From assembly GCA_963792895.1 (NCBI GenBank), contig CAWBYA010000006.1:124001-188000 (forward strand): a DNA stretch of 64,000 nt. The letters are read 5' to 3'. The DNA comes from UBA6912 sp963792895 (lineage in GTDB: Bacteria; Actinomycetota; Acidimicrobiia; Spongiisociales; UBA5794). Shown here piece after piece: positions 25,743 to 35,118 of the stretch (its first letter is position 1; each line of letters begins with the position of its first letter). Made by a program: the position numbers and the translations under genes. The notes under the pieces were generated by a model. The model was not told where the DNA came from and searched no databases. It saw only the letters and a list, made by a program, of their open reading frames with translations.

Positions 25743-27365
25743 TCAGCCCGCTGCGGGAGGCGCTGCACACGCGTCGGCGATCGCAAGGAACGAGATGCCC
25801 TCGTTGGCCTGGTAGGTGCCCTTCTCCCCGTGGAGTCGTTCCATGTGATCGTTGCCTTTGTGATGCAGCGCGATGAGATCCCAATTCCGGTTGAACACCG
25901 GGCTGCCTGAGCTTCCAGGCTCGGTAGGCGCCTTGTAGTGGAGCTTCAGGTCGTCGTGATCGATGAGCACGTTGTCGTCGATCGAGATCTTGAGGTCGCC
26001 ACCCGACGGATGACCCATCACATAGAGCCGCTGCTCGCCGTCGGGGAGCGGCAGGTTCTTGGCGAGCGGAATCGGCGTGACATCGGCAGGGACGGACTCG
26101 AGCCGCAGCACAGTGACATCGAGATCCTCGACCCCGGACTGAAACAAGCGCGGTGCAGTGACCTGAATCGGAGCCACACCGTCGAGCATCGTGAAGTTGG
26201 CGACTGCGTCCTCCGGTTTGATGGCACCCTCGTACTCGGGCGGGTCGCTCGTCACATGGGCGTTGGTGATCATCACCAGCCCGTCACCCCATTCCGGGTT
26301 GAGGTGACGTGCCTCGACGAGGAAGCCGGTGCCTTGGGCGACACCAACCTTGGTCTCGATGCGGGCGATGGCCTTGAGCCGCTCCTGCGCCATCGTCCAC
26401 CATTTCACGGTGACGCCGCCAACGGTGCCGAATGTCTTCTCCAGGCCTGCGCTGCGTTGTTCGAGCGCCTCCGATGCAGGCGGCAAGCTCTCGACGACCA
26501 CGGAATTGCCGCCGCCCGCCTCCATCATGTGGCTCTTCAGAACCTTGAGCATGTCTCCCCACGCCGGATCATCGACAGTGACCTCCCACAGTTCCTCGAG
26601 CTGACGAGCGGCGCTGGCGAGTGAGAAGGCGTCTGGCCCCCTCTCCATGCCCTTCTTGAGCCATTCGCGTGCCGCGTCACCGTCGCCGAGGACCATCGCG
26701 ACCTGCCGCGCCGTCCCGTAATCCCACCTCGTGGCTGTGCCGTCGAGGTCGGCTGCGGTGATGCGATCGAGAATGGTCCGTGCGATGGCACGCGGGTCTG
26801 GGCCCTCGATCTTGATGCCATCTCGCTCGGCGCGTGCGAGGAGCTCGGCAGCGTTCTGGCCGTGCCACGTCCTGGCAGGGTCGTTCTCATAGACCTCCAG
26901 GTACGCCTTCACCGACTTGCGCAGCGCATCCTCGGCACCGCTGGCTCGGGGGTTGCCGGCGTCGAGGTAGACCTGCTTGTACGTGCGCCCGAGCAAGCCT
27001 CTCGCTTCGTCTCCTTCGTCGGAGCCGAGCGGCTCCCGCTCCGAGAGCCTGAGCAGCACCGCTTCGGCAGCGATCAACGAACCACACTCGATGAGTGCTT
27101 GTCCGTACTGACGGACGATCTGCGGCGAGTTCTGACCGCTGCGTATCAGCGCATCGCCGAGGCGTTCCATCAAGCCGAACGCACGCATGGACCGCAGATG
27201 CCCGACCGCCCGCTTGGCCGTCGCTTCATCGAAAGGGCCGGGCTGCGCGTTCATCCAGGCGATCAGTCGATCACATACGTCAGAGGCGGCAACCGCGTCG
27301 TACCTCTTGGCGGCCGTCGCGAGCTCTTCGACCAGAGCCGCGGCGTCGGGGGTGGTCTCAGGCAT
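25743..27365 (-). CDS. TPR-like region fused to a trypsin-like serine protease
   Basis: A 540-residue protein. Residues about 10-270 are helical repeats of TPR type; the C-terminal third is a trypsin-like domain with the triad visible as H370 (T-N-A-H-V), D416 (D-L-D-V-T-V-L) and S486 (P-G-S-S-G-S-P-V). The ATG at 27365 overlaps the end of the upstream hydrolase by 8 bases, so they are co-translated. No signal peptide or membrane helix: it is cytoplasmic. Cytoplasmic trypsin-like proteases with TPR arms occur in predicted bacterial conflict systems, so activation by a sensed event is a plausible but unproven role. Confidence 0.85.
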   Translation of the reverse strand: MPETTPDAAALVEELATAAKRYDAVAASDVCDRLIAWMNAQPGPFDEATAKRAVGHLRSMRAFGLMERLGDALIRSGQNSPQIVRQYGQALIECGSLIAAEAVLLRLSEREPLGSDEGDEARGLLGRTYKQVYLDAGNPRASGAEDALRKSVKAYLEVYENDPARTWHGQNAAELLARAERDGIKIEGPDPRAIARTILDRITAADLDGTATRWDYGTARQVAMVLGDGDAAREWLKKGMERGPDAFSLASAARQLEELWEVTVDDPAWGDMLKVLKSHMMEAGGGNSVVVESLPPASEALEQRSAGLEKTFGTVGGVTVKWWTMAQERLKAIARIETKVGVAQGTGFLVEARHLNPEWGDGLVMITNAHVTSDPPEYEGAIKPEDAVANFTMLDGVAPIQVTAPRLFQSGVEDLDVTVLRLESVPADVTPIPLAKNLPLPDGEQRLYVMGHPSGGDLKISIDDNVLIDHDDLKLHYKAPTEPGSSGSPVFNRNWDLIALHHKGNDHMERLHGEKGTYQANEGISFLAIADACAAPPAAG

Positions 27366-28296
27366 TGGTGACCTCCAAGAGACGAGTGAGTTGCTCGCGG
27401 AACTCGGCGCCGCGGAGATACTTGCCCGCGTCGTGGCGCCAGGCTCCCGGGTTGCTCTGGTGGACGTCGATAACGGCGTTGTCCCCAGCCTTGCGGTAGT
27501 CATTGGCTATCGCAGGGTCGAGGCCGGCCACTGGATCGAGCCGGTCGTACACGTTGACCCAGTCGGTCCGCACTCTCTCGTGCGGGAATCCGTCATCGCG
27601 CGACCATCCAGGCTGGAGCTTGTCCTGGATCTCGTCGAGACCCAGCGGGCTTCCAATCGTCATGTAGCCGTCGACCACCGGACAGTCGTCGACCCGCTTG
27701 AGACAGTCGTAGGAGATGACGGTGCCCATGCTGTGGGCGATCACGATGTGAGGCCCGCGCTTTTCGGCCCCCCGCTTCACGGCTTCGACGAAACGCCGCC
27801 GAATCTCGTCCTGGCAGGGGAAGACCTCGCCGGGTCGCGGCGTGCTCTCAGAGTTGAACAGGTAGTGGTGCACGTCGCGCAGGAACACCTTCATGAGGCG
27901 TCGCTTGACCGCCCACGGCAGCGGAATGCGTTCGAACCCTGCGCCGATCTCCTCGATGGGAGGCGTGAAGTCGTCGTCCCCCTCGGCGTCGAAGTTGAGC
28001 TTCCCCCGCAAACCCAAGAGCCATGCCTCCTCGTCACCGGCGAGCGCCGTTGCGGCAAAGTCAACATCGACTTCCGGCTCGTCGAGCGACATTGTCGTGT
28101 CGGCGCTCTCATGCGACCCGGCATCGATGCTTGGGCTGTCGTACATCACGTCGGCCCAGTAGACCATCTCCGCAGTGATGCCCTGGGTTCCCAGATCGAC
28201 GCCGTCGGCGTCGGCCAGCGCCCGCTGCCAGACCCGTACGAGCTCGTCGTTGGTGGGCTTGTTCCCGATTCCGTGGATGAAGGTGATGTGCGCCAT
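27358..28296 (-). CDS. alpha/beta hydrolase (lipase-like), partner of the TPR-protease gene
   Basis: A 312-residue hydrolase with F-I-H-G-I-G (oxyanion region) at 6-11, nucleophile S189 in A-H-S-M-G, and candidate acid D254 (Y-D-R-L-D) and base H288 (W-R-H-D-A-G). It resembles cytoplasmic lipase/esterase-like proteins and has no signal peptide. The gene immediately precedes the TPR-protease with an 8-base overlap and forms a two-gene unit. Substrate is unknown; a membrane phospholipid or acyl-protein target is an inference. A large acidic insert (about 60-115) may be a regulatory element. Confidence 0.85.
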   Translation of the reverse strand: MAHITFIHGIGNKPTNDELVRVWQRALADADGVDLGTQGITAEMVYWADVMYDSPSIDAGSHESADTTMSLDEPEVDVDFAATALAGDEEAWLLGLRGKLNFDAEGDDDFTPPIEEIGAGFERIPLPWAVKRRLMKVFLRDVHHYLFNSESTPRPGEVFPCQDEIRRRFVEAVKRGAEKRGPHIVIAHSMGTVISYDCLKRVDDCPVVDGYMTIGSPLGLDEIQDKLQPGWSRDDGFPHERVRTDWVNVYDRLDPVAGLDPAIANDYRKAGDNAVIDVHQSNPGAWRHDAGKYLRGAEFREQLTRLLEVTNA

Positions 28297-28423
28297 TCGG
28301 TGAGACTACGCGTTCTGCCACTCACACTGCAGGCCGGCAGCCACAACTCGCCACGCCGGTACGGCGTCGGTGGTCGCGTGGCGCCATCCGGAGTAGCGTC
28401 GCACGGTCTTCGGAGGAGCCGCA

Positions 28424-29371
28424 GTGAACGTATCGCTCGGTGCGCACGTCGGGCAGCAGAACCTGTCGATGGACGAGATGCGCGCCGTGTGGCGCCGTCT
28501 CGACGACGCCGGGCTCGACTGGATCTCGGTGTGGGACCATCTCTACGAGGTGCCGCCGGCTGGTGGCACCCAGCCGCACTTCGAGGCCATCGCTACTTTG
28601 GGTGCACTCGCCGCCGACACCCGCCACGCCCGCATCGGCTGCCTGGTGTTCTACGTGGGCTACCGCAATCCGGCGCTCTTGGCCAAGGCCGCGGTGACCC
28701 TCGACCACATCAGCGGGGGCCGCTTCGAGCTCGGCTTGGGATCCGGATGGGCAGAGCTCGAGGCCACAGCGTACGGGTACGGCTTCCCTCCCCTGCGGGA
28801 ACGAATGGACATGCTCGAGGAAGCGGCACCCCTCATCCGGAGCCTGCTGACGCACGAGCGGACCACGCACTCCGGCGAGTTCTATCGAGTGATAGATGCC
28901 TCGGTCGTGCCGGGGCCGGTGCGCGGCCACATCCCGCTGTGGATCGGCGGCGTCGGGGAGAAGCGCACGCTGCGCATCGCCGCCCGCTACGCCGACGGCT
29001 GGAACGCCGCCTATGTGTCGCCTCAGGAGTTCGCTCGCCTCAACGGCGTGCTCGACGACTGGTGCGAGATCGAAGAGCGCGATCCCGCCGCGATCGAACG
29101 CACGGTGAACCTCATGTTCCACCTCTCCGTCGACGCAGCCGCCGCGGATGGGGTCGAGGCCATGCTGATCGATCAGTGGGGCGACATGGCGGAGCGAGTC
29201 TTGGGTGGGGCGCTCGTCGGTACGCCCGAATCTGCAACGAAACGTGTGCTCGAGTACATCGCGGCGGGCGCTCAGGGCGTCAACGTCGCGCTGCGGGCGC
29301 CCATCGACGAGGCAGCGCTGGAGGCATACGTCACGGAGGTCGTCCCCGCAGTGCGGGCTGCGACCGGTTGA
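28424..29371 (+). CDS. LLM-class F420-dependent oxidoreductase
   Basis: A 315-residue protein with luciferase-like monooxygenase features: a short N-terminal strand with G-A-H-V-G, W-D-H-L-Y, G-C-L-V-F-Y-V, the L-D-H-I-S-G-G-R-F-E-L-G-L-G-S-G-W cofactor motif and W-I-G-G-V-G-E. Such proteins often use F420 in Actinobacteria. GTG start at 28424. Upstream is a divergent alpha/beta hydrolase; downstream is convergent murI with a 3-base gap. Its substrate is not predictable. Confidence 0.9.
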   Translation: MNVSLGAHVGQQNLSMDEMRAVWRRLDDAGLDWISVWDHLYEVPPAGGTQPHFEAIATLGALAADTRHARIGCLVFYVGYRNPALLAKAAVTLDHISGGRFELGLGSGWAELEATAYGYGFPPLRERMDMLEEAAPLIRSLLTHERTTHSGEFYRVIDASVVPGPVRGHIPLWIGGVGEKRTLRIAARYADGWNAAYVSPQEFARLNGVLDDWCEIEERDPAAIERTVNLMFHLSVDAAAADGVEAMLIDQWGDMAERVLGGALVGTPESATKRVLEYIAAGAQGVNVALRAPIDEAALEAYVTEVVPAVRAATG

Positions 29372-29374
29372 CGC

Positions 29375-30169
29375 TCAGATGACGACGTGTCGGGTCTCTG
29401 TGTCGATCGTCAAGAGCCGCTTGACTTGGACGGCGAAGGAGGCACCGTCGCCTGTGGTCAGATAGGCCGTCGTCCCGGGTTCGCACTGCGCTGCCAACCC
29501 CTCGTGTTCCAGCACCCGGCCGAGCTGGCGAGCAACGGCAGGTGCCGGGTCGATGATCCGCACGTCGTCGCCGAGGATGCGGCGGAGAAGCGGGGCGATG
29601 AATGGGTAGTGCGTGCAGCCAAGGACCAACGTGTCGATCCCGGCGTCGACCATGGGCGCCAGATGGCGGCGCAACAGCGCCTCAACGGCCTCTCCCTCCG
29701 TCAGCCCCGACTCGATGAGCTCGACAAGACCCGTGCCGGGCCGCTCGATCACCTCGACATGGTTGGCGTGACGGTCGACCACAGACGCGTACAGCTCGCC
29801 CTGAAAGGTCGCGCGGGTGGCGAGCACACCGACGACGCCCCTCCCCGATTGCTCAGCAGCCGGCTTGACCGCAGGCTCCATGCCCACGAAGGGCACCATC
29901 GGAAAACCCTCTCGCAGCTCATGGAGCGCCGCCGCCGATGCCGTGTTGCATGCCACGACGACGGCTTTTACCCCGCGACCAAGCAGGTGATCGACGATCG
30001 CAAAGGACCGGGCCCTCACCTCCTCGAGGCCGCGCTCGCCGTACGGCGCCCACGCCTGATCGGCGAGGTAGACGATGGGCTCTCCGGGGAGCTGCCGGTG
30101 GATCTGGCCGAGGATCGAGAGACCCCCCACTCCGGAGTCGAAGACCCCAACCGGCCGCGAATCAGTCAT
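29375..30169 (-). CDS. murI: glutamate racemase
   Basis: A 264-residue enzyme making D-glutamate for peptidoglycan. The two catalytic cysteines are C74 (V-A-C-N-T-A-S) and C185 (G-C-T-H-Y-P-F), with F-D-S-G-V-G-G at the N-terminus. Length and motifs match the family exactly. It lies alone on the minus strand, 85 bases downstream of metX, and could share its transcript. Confidence 0.95.
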   Translation of the reverse strand: MTDSRPVGVFDSGVGGLSILGQIHRQLPGEPIVYLADQAWAPYGERGLEEVRARSFAIVDHLLGRGVKAVVVACNTASAAALHELREGFPMVPFVGMEPAVKPAAEQSGRGVVGVLATRATFQGELYASVVDRHANHVEVIERPGTGLVELIESGLTEGEAVEALLRRHLAPMVDAGIDTLVLGCTHYPFIAPLLRRILGDDVRIIDPAPAVARQLGRVLEHEGLAAQCEPGTTAYLTTGDGASFAVQVKRLLTIDTETRHVVI

Positions 30170-30254
30170 GGCTGCGAGGTTACCGGCGACGCAGCCGGGG
30201 GCGACGTCTCGCTCGCCTCACCCCCTTCGCATCGAGCCGAGACCACGCGCAATC

Positions 30255-31412
30255 TCACATGGCCAGGGTGTCGATCAGGTGAGGGGCGAACAGCTCGGGT
30301 TCGACGAGGAAGGAGTCGTGACCTTTGTCGGAATGCACGGTGATCCATCGGTATGGAACGTCTGCCAGGTCGAGGAACTGCGTCATCTCCTGCTGCTCGT
30401 CGGGGTAGAAGCAGACGTCTGAGTCGATCGAGAAGATCATGTACCGCTGGTGCTTGCAGGGCGTGAAGAGCTCCGAGACGTCGGCAACGCCCGCTTCCGC
30501 CGCGAGGTCGATCGTCTGCCAGGCATGCATGATGCGGAGATAGCTGTTGGCGTCGAAACGTGAGACGAACTTCTGGCCCTGGTGCCACATGTACGACTCG
30601 AGCACGTGATTCAGCCGGTACGTGCCCGGCCCCTCGTTGTGGTCGAGGATCTCGTTGCGGGCGCGGTCCTGAAGCGAGCGGAGCGAGACGAACGTCTTGT
30701 GGCTGATCATCCGTGCCAGGCCGAGACCTGAGTCGGGAGGATCGTGGTCGTAGTAGTCGCCGCCACGGAATGCCGGATCGTTCTCGATCGCGTTGATCTG
30801 CTCGAAGTTGTGGATGAGCTGAAGTGCGGTCGCCCGCACGCCGCTGGCGATGGGGATGACGACATCGACGAGGTCGGGATACCGCGTCGCCAGCGAGAGC
30901 ACCATCATCCCGCCGGTCGAGCCGCCAACCACCGCATGGAGCTTCGCGATGCCGAGGTGGTCGAGGAGGGGCAGGTGGGCGTCGACCATGTCGGCAAAGC
31001 ACACGTTGGGAAAGCTCGCGCCGTACCGCGCACCGCCGGCGGGGACGATCGATGCAGGACCTGTCGACCCGTAGCAGCCGCCCAGATAGTTGGCGCAGAT
31101 CACGAAGAAGCGGTTGGTGTCGAGCGCCTTGCCGGGGCCGATGAAGCCGTCCCACCACCCGACGTGGGTCTCCTCCGTCCAGCGGGCGCCGAGGCCCGGC
31201 ACCGACGGGTTGTAGCCGGCGGCGTGTTGACTGCCGGTGAGCGCATGAAACACCACGATCGCATTCGAGCGATCCACGTTCAGCTCACCGTACGTCTCGT
31301 AAGCGAGCGTGACGCTGTCGAGGTGTGCGCCACACTGCAGCACGAATGGGTCCGCAGGGCTCCCGAAGGTGAAGAACCGGGTTTCGACCCGTCCGATGCT
31401 CGTGTCGCTCAC
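30255..31412 (-). CDS. metX: homoserine O-acetyltransferase
   Basis: A 385-residue alpha/beta hydrolase-fold enzyme. Nucleophile in G-G-S-T-G-G, acid in D-S-D-V-C-F-Y-P-D, and base in K-G-H-D-S-F. G-C-Y-G-S-T-G-P is the family loop. It activates homoserine for methionine synthesis by the sulfhydrylase encoded at 33602. GTG at 31412 has GGAGG eight bases upstream; an ATG at 31433 is the alternative. Acyl specificity (acetyl versus succinyl) cannot be settled by eye. Confidence 0.9.
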   Translation of the reverse strand: MSDTSIGRVETRFFTFGSPADPFVLQCGAHLDSVTLAYETYGELNVDRSNAIVVFHALTGSQHAAGYNPSVPGLGARWTEETHVGWWDGFIGPGKALDTNRFFVICANYLGGCYGSTGPASIVPAGGARYGASFPNVCFADMVDAHLPLLDHLGIAKLHAVVGGSTGGMMVLSLATRYPDLVDVVIPIASGVRATALQLIHNFEQINAIENDPAFRGGDYYDHDPPDSGLGLARMISHKTFVSLRSLQDRARNEILDHNEGPGTYRLNHVLESYMWHQGQKFVSRFDANSYLRIMHAWQTIDLAAEAGVADVSELFTPCKHQRYMIFSIDSDVCFYPDEQQEMTQFLDLADVPYRWITVHSDKGHDSFLVEPELFAPHLIDTLAM

Positions 31413-31487
31413 AGCGCTCCCTCCGTCGGGCAACGATAGGGGCGACCGCTCGGCTCGCGCGCCGATCTCGGGGCGTAGCCTTTGCGA

Positions 31488-32747
31488 GTGCAGCTACCCG
31501 TTCTCGTGCCAAAACGCTTCGCGCCTGCCGTCGAGGCCGACTACCGCACCTATCGCATGGTCCAAGTCGTGCCTTTCGAGCGATTGGCCTCGATCGCAGG
31601 GGCGATCTCGGTAGCCGGCACCTTCCTGTGGGACGTCCAGATGGACCCGAGCGCCTTCCCCGAGACACTGTGGATACGCCTTGGGATGGCGGCGATCCTC
31701 CTGGTGCTGCTCGGCGTGACCTATACCCCGTTGGGCGAGCGCCACCTCTTCACGCAACTCGCCGCCACGACGACCGTGTTCGCCGGCTTCTCGTGGGTGT
31801 TGTCCGAACTCGACAACGGCTTCATCGTGGGCGTCGCCGGCCTCACGGTGTCGATGACGCTGCTCCCGCTCGTCACCCCCCAATTCACTTCCATGCTCGC
31901 CTTCGGTGCGCTCGCCATGATCATCCCCAACCTCTTCCTCGCCGTCTACGGGCCCGCCTACGTCACCCGCGTGACTTTCGTGAATCTCAACGTATGGCTC
32001 GGCCTGGCGGTCGTCCTGGCAGCAGCGTTCTGGGCGGTACTCGACATGGTGAACCGCAGGCTGTTCCTTGCAGAACGTGAGCTCGCCGCGGAGCAACGGC
32101 GATCCGACGCGCTGCTGAGGAACATCCTGCCCGAGGAGATCGCCGAGCAGCTGAAACACTCGCGCGAGTCGGTCTCGGCGCGCTTCGACTCGGTGACCAT
32201 CTTGTTCGCCGACCTCGTCGGTTTCACCTCCTTTGCCCGCAGCCTCGAGCCCGACGTCGTGGTGCGGCTGCTGAACTCCCTCTTCACCCGTTTCGACGAG
32301 ATCGTGCGCAGCCGCGGCCTGGAGAAGATCAAGACCATCGGCGACGGGTACATGGCGGCAGGCGGGGTGCCGGCACCCCTCGCCAACCATGCCGGGATCG
32401 TTGCCGACGCAGCGCTCGAGATGATGGCGGCGACCCAGCGCTTCGGAGAGGAACAGGGTGTTCCGTGGGAGCTCCGTATCGGGATTCACAGCGGATCGGT
32501 GGTTGCCGGGGTCATCGGCACCCACAAGTTCGCCTACGACCTCTGGGGTGATGCGGTGAACGTCGCCAGCAGGATGGAGTCGTCGGGACTGCCAGGGCGC
32601 ATCCAGCTCTCGGAGGACACCGCCGACCTGCTGCCGGCGGCATTCGTCCTCGAGCCACGGGGTGCCGTCTCGCTGAAGAACCGAGGGCGACTGGAGACCT
32701 TCTTCCTGCTCGGCAAGGACCCCGCCGTCGCCGAGCCCACAGCCTGA
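31488..32747 (+). CDS. membrane-bound class III adenylate/guanylate cyclase
   Basis: About 419 residues: six N-terminal membrane segments and a C-terminal cyclase domain. Catalytic features seen: F-A-D-L-V-G-F-T (metal Asp), K-I-K-T-I-G-D-G-Y-M (second Asp and substrate Lys) and N-V-A-S-R-M-E (transition-state Arg). A short helical linker (E-R-E-L-A-A-E-Q-R-R) joins the halves. GTG at 31488 is my choice; a TTG six bases upstream is possible. It diverges from metX, sharing the upstream region of about 75 bases. Substrate is probably ATP. Confidence 0.9.
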   Translation: MQLPVLVPKRFAPAVEADYRTYRMVQVVPFERLASIAGAISVAGTFLWDVQMDPSAFPETLWIRLGMAAILLVLLGVTYTPLGERHLFTQLAATTTVFAGFSWVLSELDNGFIVGVAGLTVSMTLLPLVTPQFTSMLAFGALAMIIPNLFLAVYGPAYVTRVTFVNLNVWLGLAVVLAAAFWAVLDMVNRRLFLAERELAAEQRRSDALLRNILPEEIAEQLKHSRESVSARFDSVTILFADLVGFTSFARSLEPDVVVRLLNSLFTRFDEIVRSRGLEKIKTIGDGYMAAGGVPAPLANHAGIVADAALEMMAATQRFGEEQGVPWELRIGIHSGSVVAGVIGTHKFAYDLWGDAVNVASRMESSGLPGRIQLSEDTADLLPAAFVLEPRGAVSLKNRGRLETFFLLGKDPAVAEPTA

Positions 32748-32786
32748 AGTCGCCACAACCCGGTGCGCTCTGCTACCAATCAGGCC

Positions 32787-33254
32787 ATGCGACATTGGCT
32801 GATGAAGTCGGAACCCGGTGATTACTCGATCGACGACCTGCAGAAGGACGGGTCGACCCACTGGGACGGGGTACGGAACTACCAGGCACGCAACCTCATG
32901 CGTGACGAGATGGCAGTCGGCGATCGGGTGCTCTTCTACCACTCGAATGCCAAGCCGCCCGCCGTCGTCGGTGTTGCAGAAGTGGCGCGCACTGCGTACC
33001 CCGACCACACCCAGTTCGACCCCGACGATCCCCACTTCGATCCGACATCGGACCCGGACGACCCGAGGTGGTTCATGGTGGACGTGAAGTTCGTCGAGAA
33101 GCTGCCGCGGGCCGTCGGCCTTCCGGAGCTGAAGACCTACCCGGAACTGTCGGACATGGTGCTCCTCAACCGATCACGCCTCTCCGTCCAACCGGTCGAG
33201 AAGGATGCGTTTGCCTTCATCCTCGAGCGAGCGGAGGACCCTGAACCCGTCTGA
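32787..33254 (+). CDS. EVE-domain protein
   Basis: A 155-residue EVE (PUA-related) domain with M-R-H-W-L-M-K-S-E-P, W-D-G-V-R-N-Y-Q-A-R-N, and Y-H-S-N, the residues lining the binding site for modified bases such as 5-methylcytosine or methylated RNA. The ATG at 32787 starts the conserved strand. It is monocistronic between the cyclase and the riboswitch leader. In bacteria it may act in modified-DNA recognition or RNA metabolism; no restriction enzyme is adjacent, so a defence role is not supported here. Confidence 0.9.
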   Translation: MRHWLMKSEPGDYSIDDLQKDGSTHWDGVRNYQARNLMRDEMAVGDRVLFYHSNAKPPAVVGVAEVARTAYPDHTQFDPDDPHFDPTSDPDDPRWFMVDVKFVEKLPRAVGLPELKTYPELSDMVLLNRSRLSVQPVEKDAFAFILERAEDPEPV

Positions 33255-33357
33255 TCTGACGACCCCACCGTCTTGACAGGCGACCGGATCCTGGTACAAA
33301 GCTCAGACCGAACCCGGAGGCAACAACCGAACCGACGTCTCACGACGACCCGCAACG

Positions 33358-33475
33358 ACACATCATCGAGAAAGGTGGAGGGATCAGGCCCTGTGAAGCC
33401 TTGGCAACCATCCCTTGGGAAACGGTGCCAAATCCTGCTCCCGGCGCTGGCCGGAGAGACAGATGAAGCGAGGAT
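33358..33475 (+). promoter_or_regulatory. SAM-I (S-box) riboswitch in the metY leader
   Basis: The RNA matches the S-box core: GAGAAAGGTGGAGGGATCAG, GGCCCTGTGAAGCCTTGGCA, then AACGGTGCCAAATCCTGCTC, and a final GACAGATGAAG that can pair with CATC at the 5' end (P1). S-box RNAs bind S-adenosylmethionine and switch off methionine genes. Downstream at 33490-33545 a GC-rich hairpin (CCACA...TGTGG around GCCCCGGAGGGGC) could be the expression platform. The O-acetylhomoserine sulfhydrylase gene starts 127 bases later. Confidence 0.92.
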
Positions 33476-33601
33476 CGATCCTCATTCAACCGCCTCTCCA
33501 CAGCCCCGGAGGGGCGTTCTCCGTGTGGGGACGCCGCCCGGGCGCCGCCGCCGTTGCCCCCCTGCGGTCGCCGACCGCACAACGACGACGAGGAGAACGA
33601 C

Positions 33602-34921
33602 ATGTCCGAGAAGCACTACCACTACGAGACCCTGCAGCTCCACGCGGGCCAAGACCCCGATCCGGCGACCAATGCCAGGGCCGTGCCGATCTACCAGACG
33701 ACGTCGTACGTGTTCGACGACGCCGATCATGCGGCGAGCCTCTTCGGGCTCCAGCAGTTCGGCAACATCTACACCCGCATCATGAACCCGACCACCGACG
33801 TGTTCGAGAAGCGGGTTGCAGCGCTCGAAGGTGGCGCTGCGGCAGTTGCCACTGCCTCTGGGCAGGCCGCCCAGCTTCTCACGGTCACGACGCTGGCTCA
33901 AGCAGGAGACAACATCGTCTCGACGAGCTACCTGTACGGCGGGACCTACAACCAGTTCAAGGTGGCGCTGCCACGCCTGGGCATCAACGTGAAGTTCGTC
34001 GATGGCGACGACGCGGACGCCATTGCGGCCGCCATCGACGAGAACACGAAGGGCGTGTACGTCGAATCGATCGGCAACCCCCAGTACAACGTGCCCGACC
34101 TCGAGCGGATCGCCGCTGCTGCGCACGCAGCGGGCGTCCCGCTGATCGTGGACAACACATTCGGGGCTGCCGGCTACTTGGTGCGCCCGATCGACCACGG
34201 CGCCGACATCGTGGTGGCGTCCGCCACCAAGTGGATCGGCGGCCACGGCACCTCGATCGGCGGCATCATCGTCGACTCCGGCAACTTCGACTGGCGGTCG
34301 GAACGCTTCCCGCTCTTCAACGACCCGGCGCCCGGCTACCACGGGCTCAACTTCGGTGAGGTCTTCGGGCCGGACGGGCCCTTCGGAAACATCGCCTTCG
34401 CCATCCGGGCCAGGGTCGAAGGTCTGCGTGACCTCGGCGCCGCGCAGTCGCCGTTCAACAGCTTCCTGTTCCTGCAGGGGCTGGAAACCCTGTCGCTGCG
34501 GGTGCAGCGTCACGTCGACAACGCACTCGACCTCGCGCAATGGCTGGACGCCCATCCGCAGGTGGCCTGGGTCAACTATCCGGGCCTCCCCACGCACCCA
34601 TCGCACGAGCTGGCAAAGAAGTACATCCGCAACGGCTTTGGTGCAGTGCTCTCGTTCGGCGTGGCCGGTGGATACGAGGCGGCCAAGACCTTCATCGAGT
34701 CGGTCGAACTGGCGAGCCACCTCGCCAACGTCGGCGACGCCAAGACGCTCGTCATCCACCCGGCTTCGACGACCCACGCACAGCTCACGGCCGAAGAGCA
34801 AACGACAGCAGGCGTCAAGCCGGACCTCGTCAGGGTCTCGGTCGGCATCGAGCACATCGACGACATCAAGGCGGACTTCCACCAAGCGCTCGAGAGAACT
34901 GCGGCAGCCTCGGCGGCATGA
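33602..34921 (+). CDS. metY: O-acetylhomoserine sulfhydrylase
   Basis: A 439-residue PLP-dependent Cys/Met metabolism enzyme with the PLP-binding motif S-A-T-K-W-I-G-G-H-G-T and G-N-I-Y-T-R-I-M-N-P-T near the N-terminus. It converts O-acetylhomoserine and sulfide to homocysteine. ATG at 33602 preceded by GAGGAGAACGAC. It follows the S-box riboswitch and complements the metX product at 30255. Length and N-terminus match the family. Confidence 0.95.
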   Translation: MSEKHYHYETLQLHAGQDPDPATNARAVPIYQTTSYVFDDADHAASLFGLQQFGNIYTRIMNPTTDVFEKRVAALEGGAAAVATASGQAAQLLTVTTLAQAGDNIVSTSYLYGGTYNQFKVALPRLGINVKFVDGDDADAIAAAIDENTKGVYVESIGNPQYNVPDLERIAAAAHAAGVPLIVDNTFGAAGYLVRPIDHGADIVVASATKWIGGHGTSIGGIIVDSGNFDWRSERFPLFNDPAPGYHGLNFGEVFGPDGPFGNIAFAIRARVEGLRDLGAAQSPFNSFLFLQGLETLSLRVQRHVDNALDLAQWLDAHPQVAWVNYPGLPTHPSHELAKKYIRNGFGAVLSFGVAGGYEAAKTFIESVELASHLANVGDAKTLVIHPASTTHAQLTAEEQTTAGVKPDLVRVSVGIEHIDDIKADFHQALERTAAASAA

Positions 34922-34928
34922 GGTAGCC

Positions 34929-34943
34929 GGTGGGTGACCCACC
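34929..34943 (+). terminator. hairpin after metY
   Basis: GGTGGGTGACCCACC, a 6-bp perfect stem with a 3-base loop seven bases after the metY stop. No T-tract follows, so termination is plausible but not proven. The gap up to the next gene (35119) contains no other gene. Confidence 0.5.
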
Positions 34944-35118
34944 ACGGGTGATCCCGGAGAGTGGGGATAGCAGCCGGAGCGAGGCGAGGGGGTGAGGCGA
35001 CCCCTGGATGGTCCTTGTGGGATCACTCAGGAGTAAACCGTCGCACCGCCCACCTCGCCGCACGCAGCCGCCTGAAGGCTCGGCTACGGTCGACCGTGAC
35101 GTGGACGAGGGAGCACAC

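Noticed and set aside
32787..33254. EVE-domain gene as a modification-dependent defence element
   Set aside because: No nuclease, restriction or defence partner is adjacent; neighbours are metabolic.
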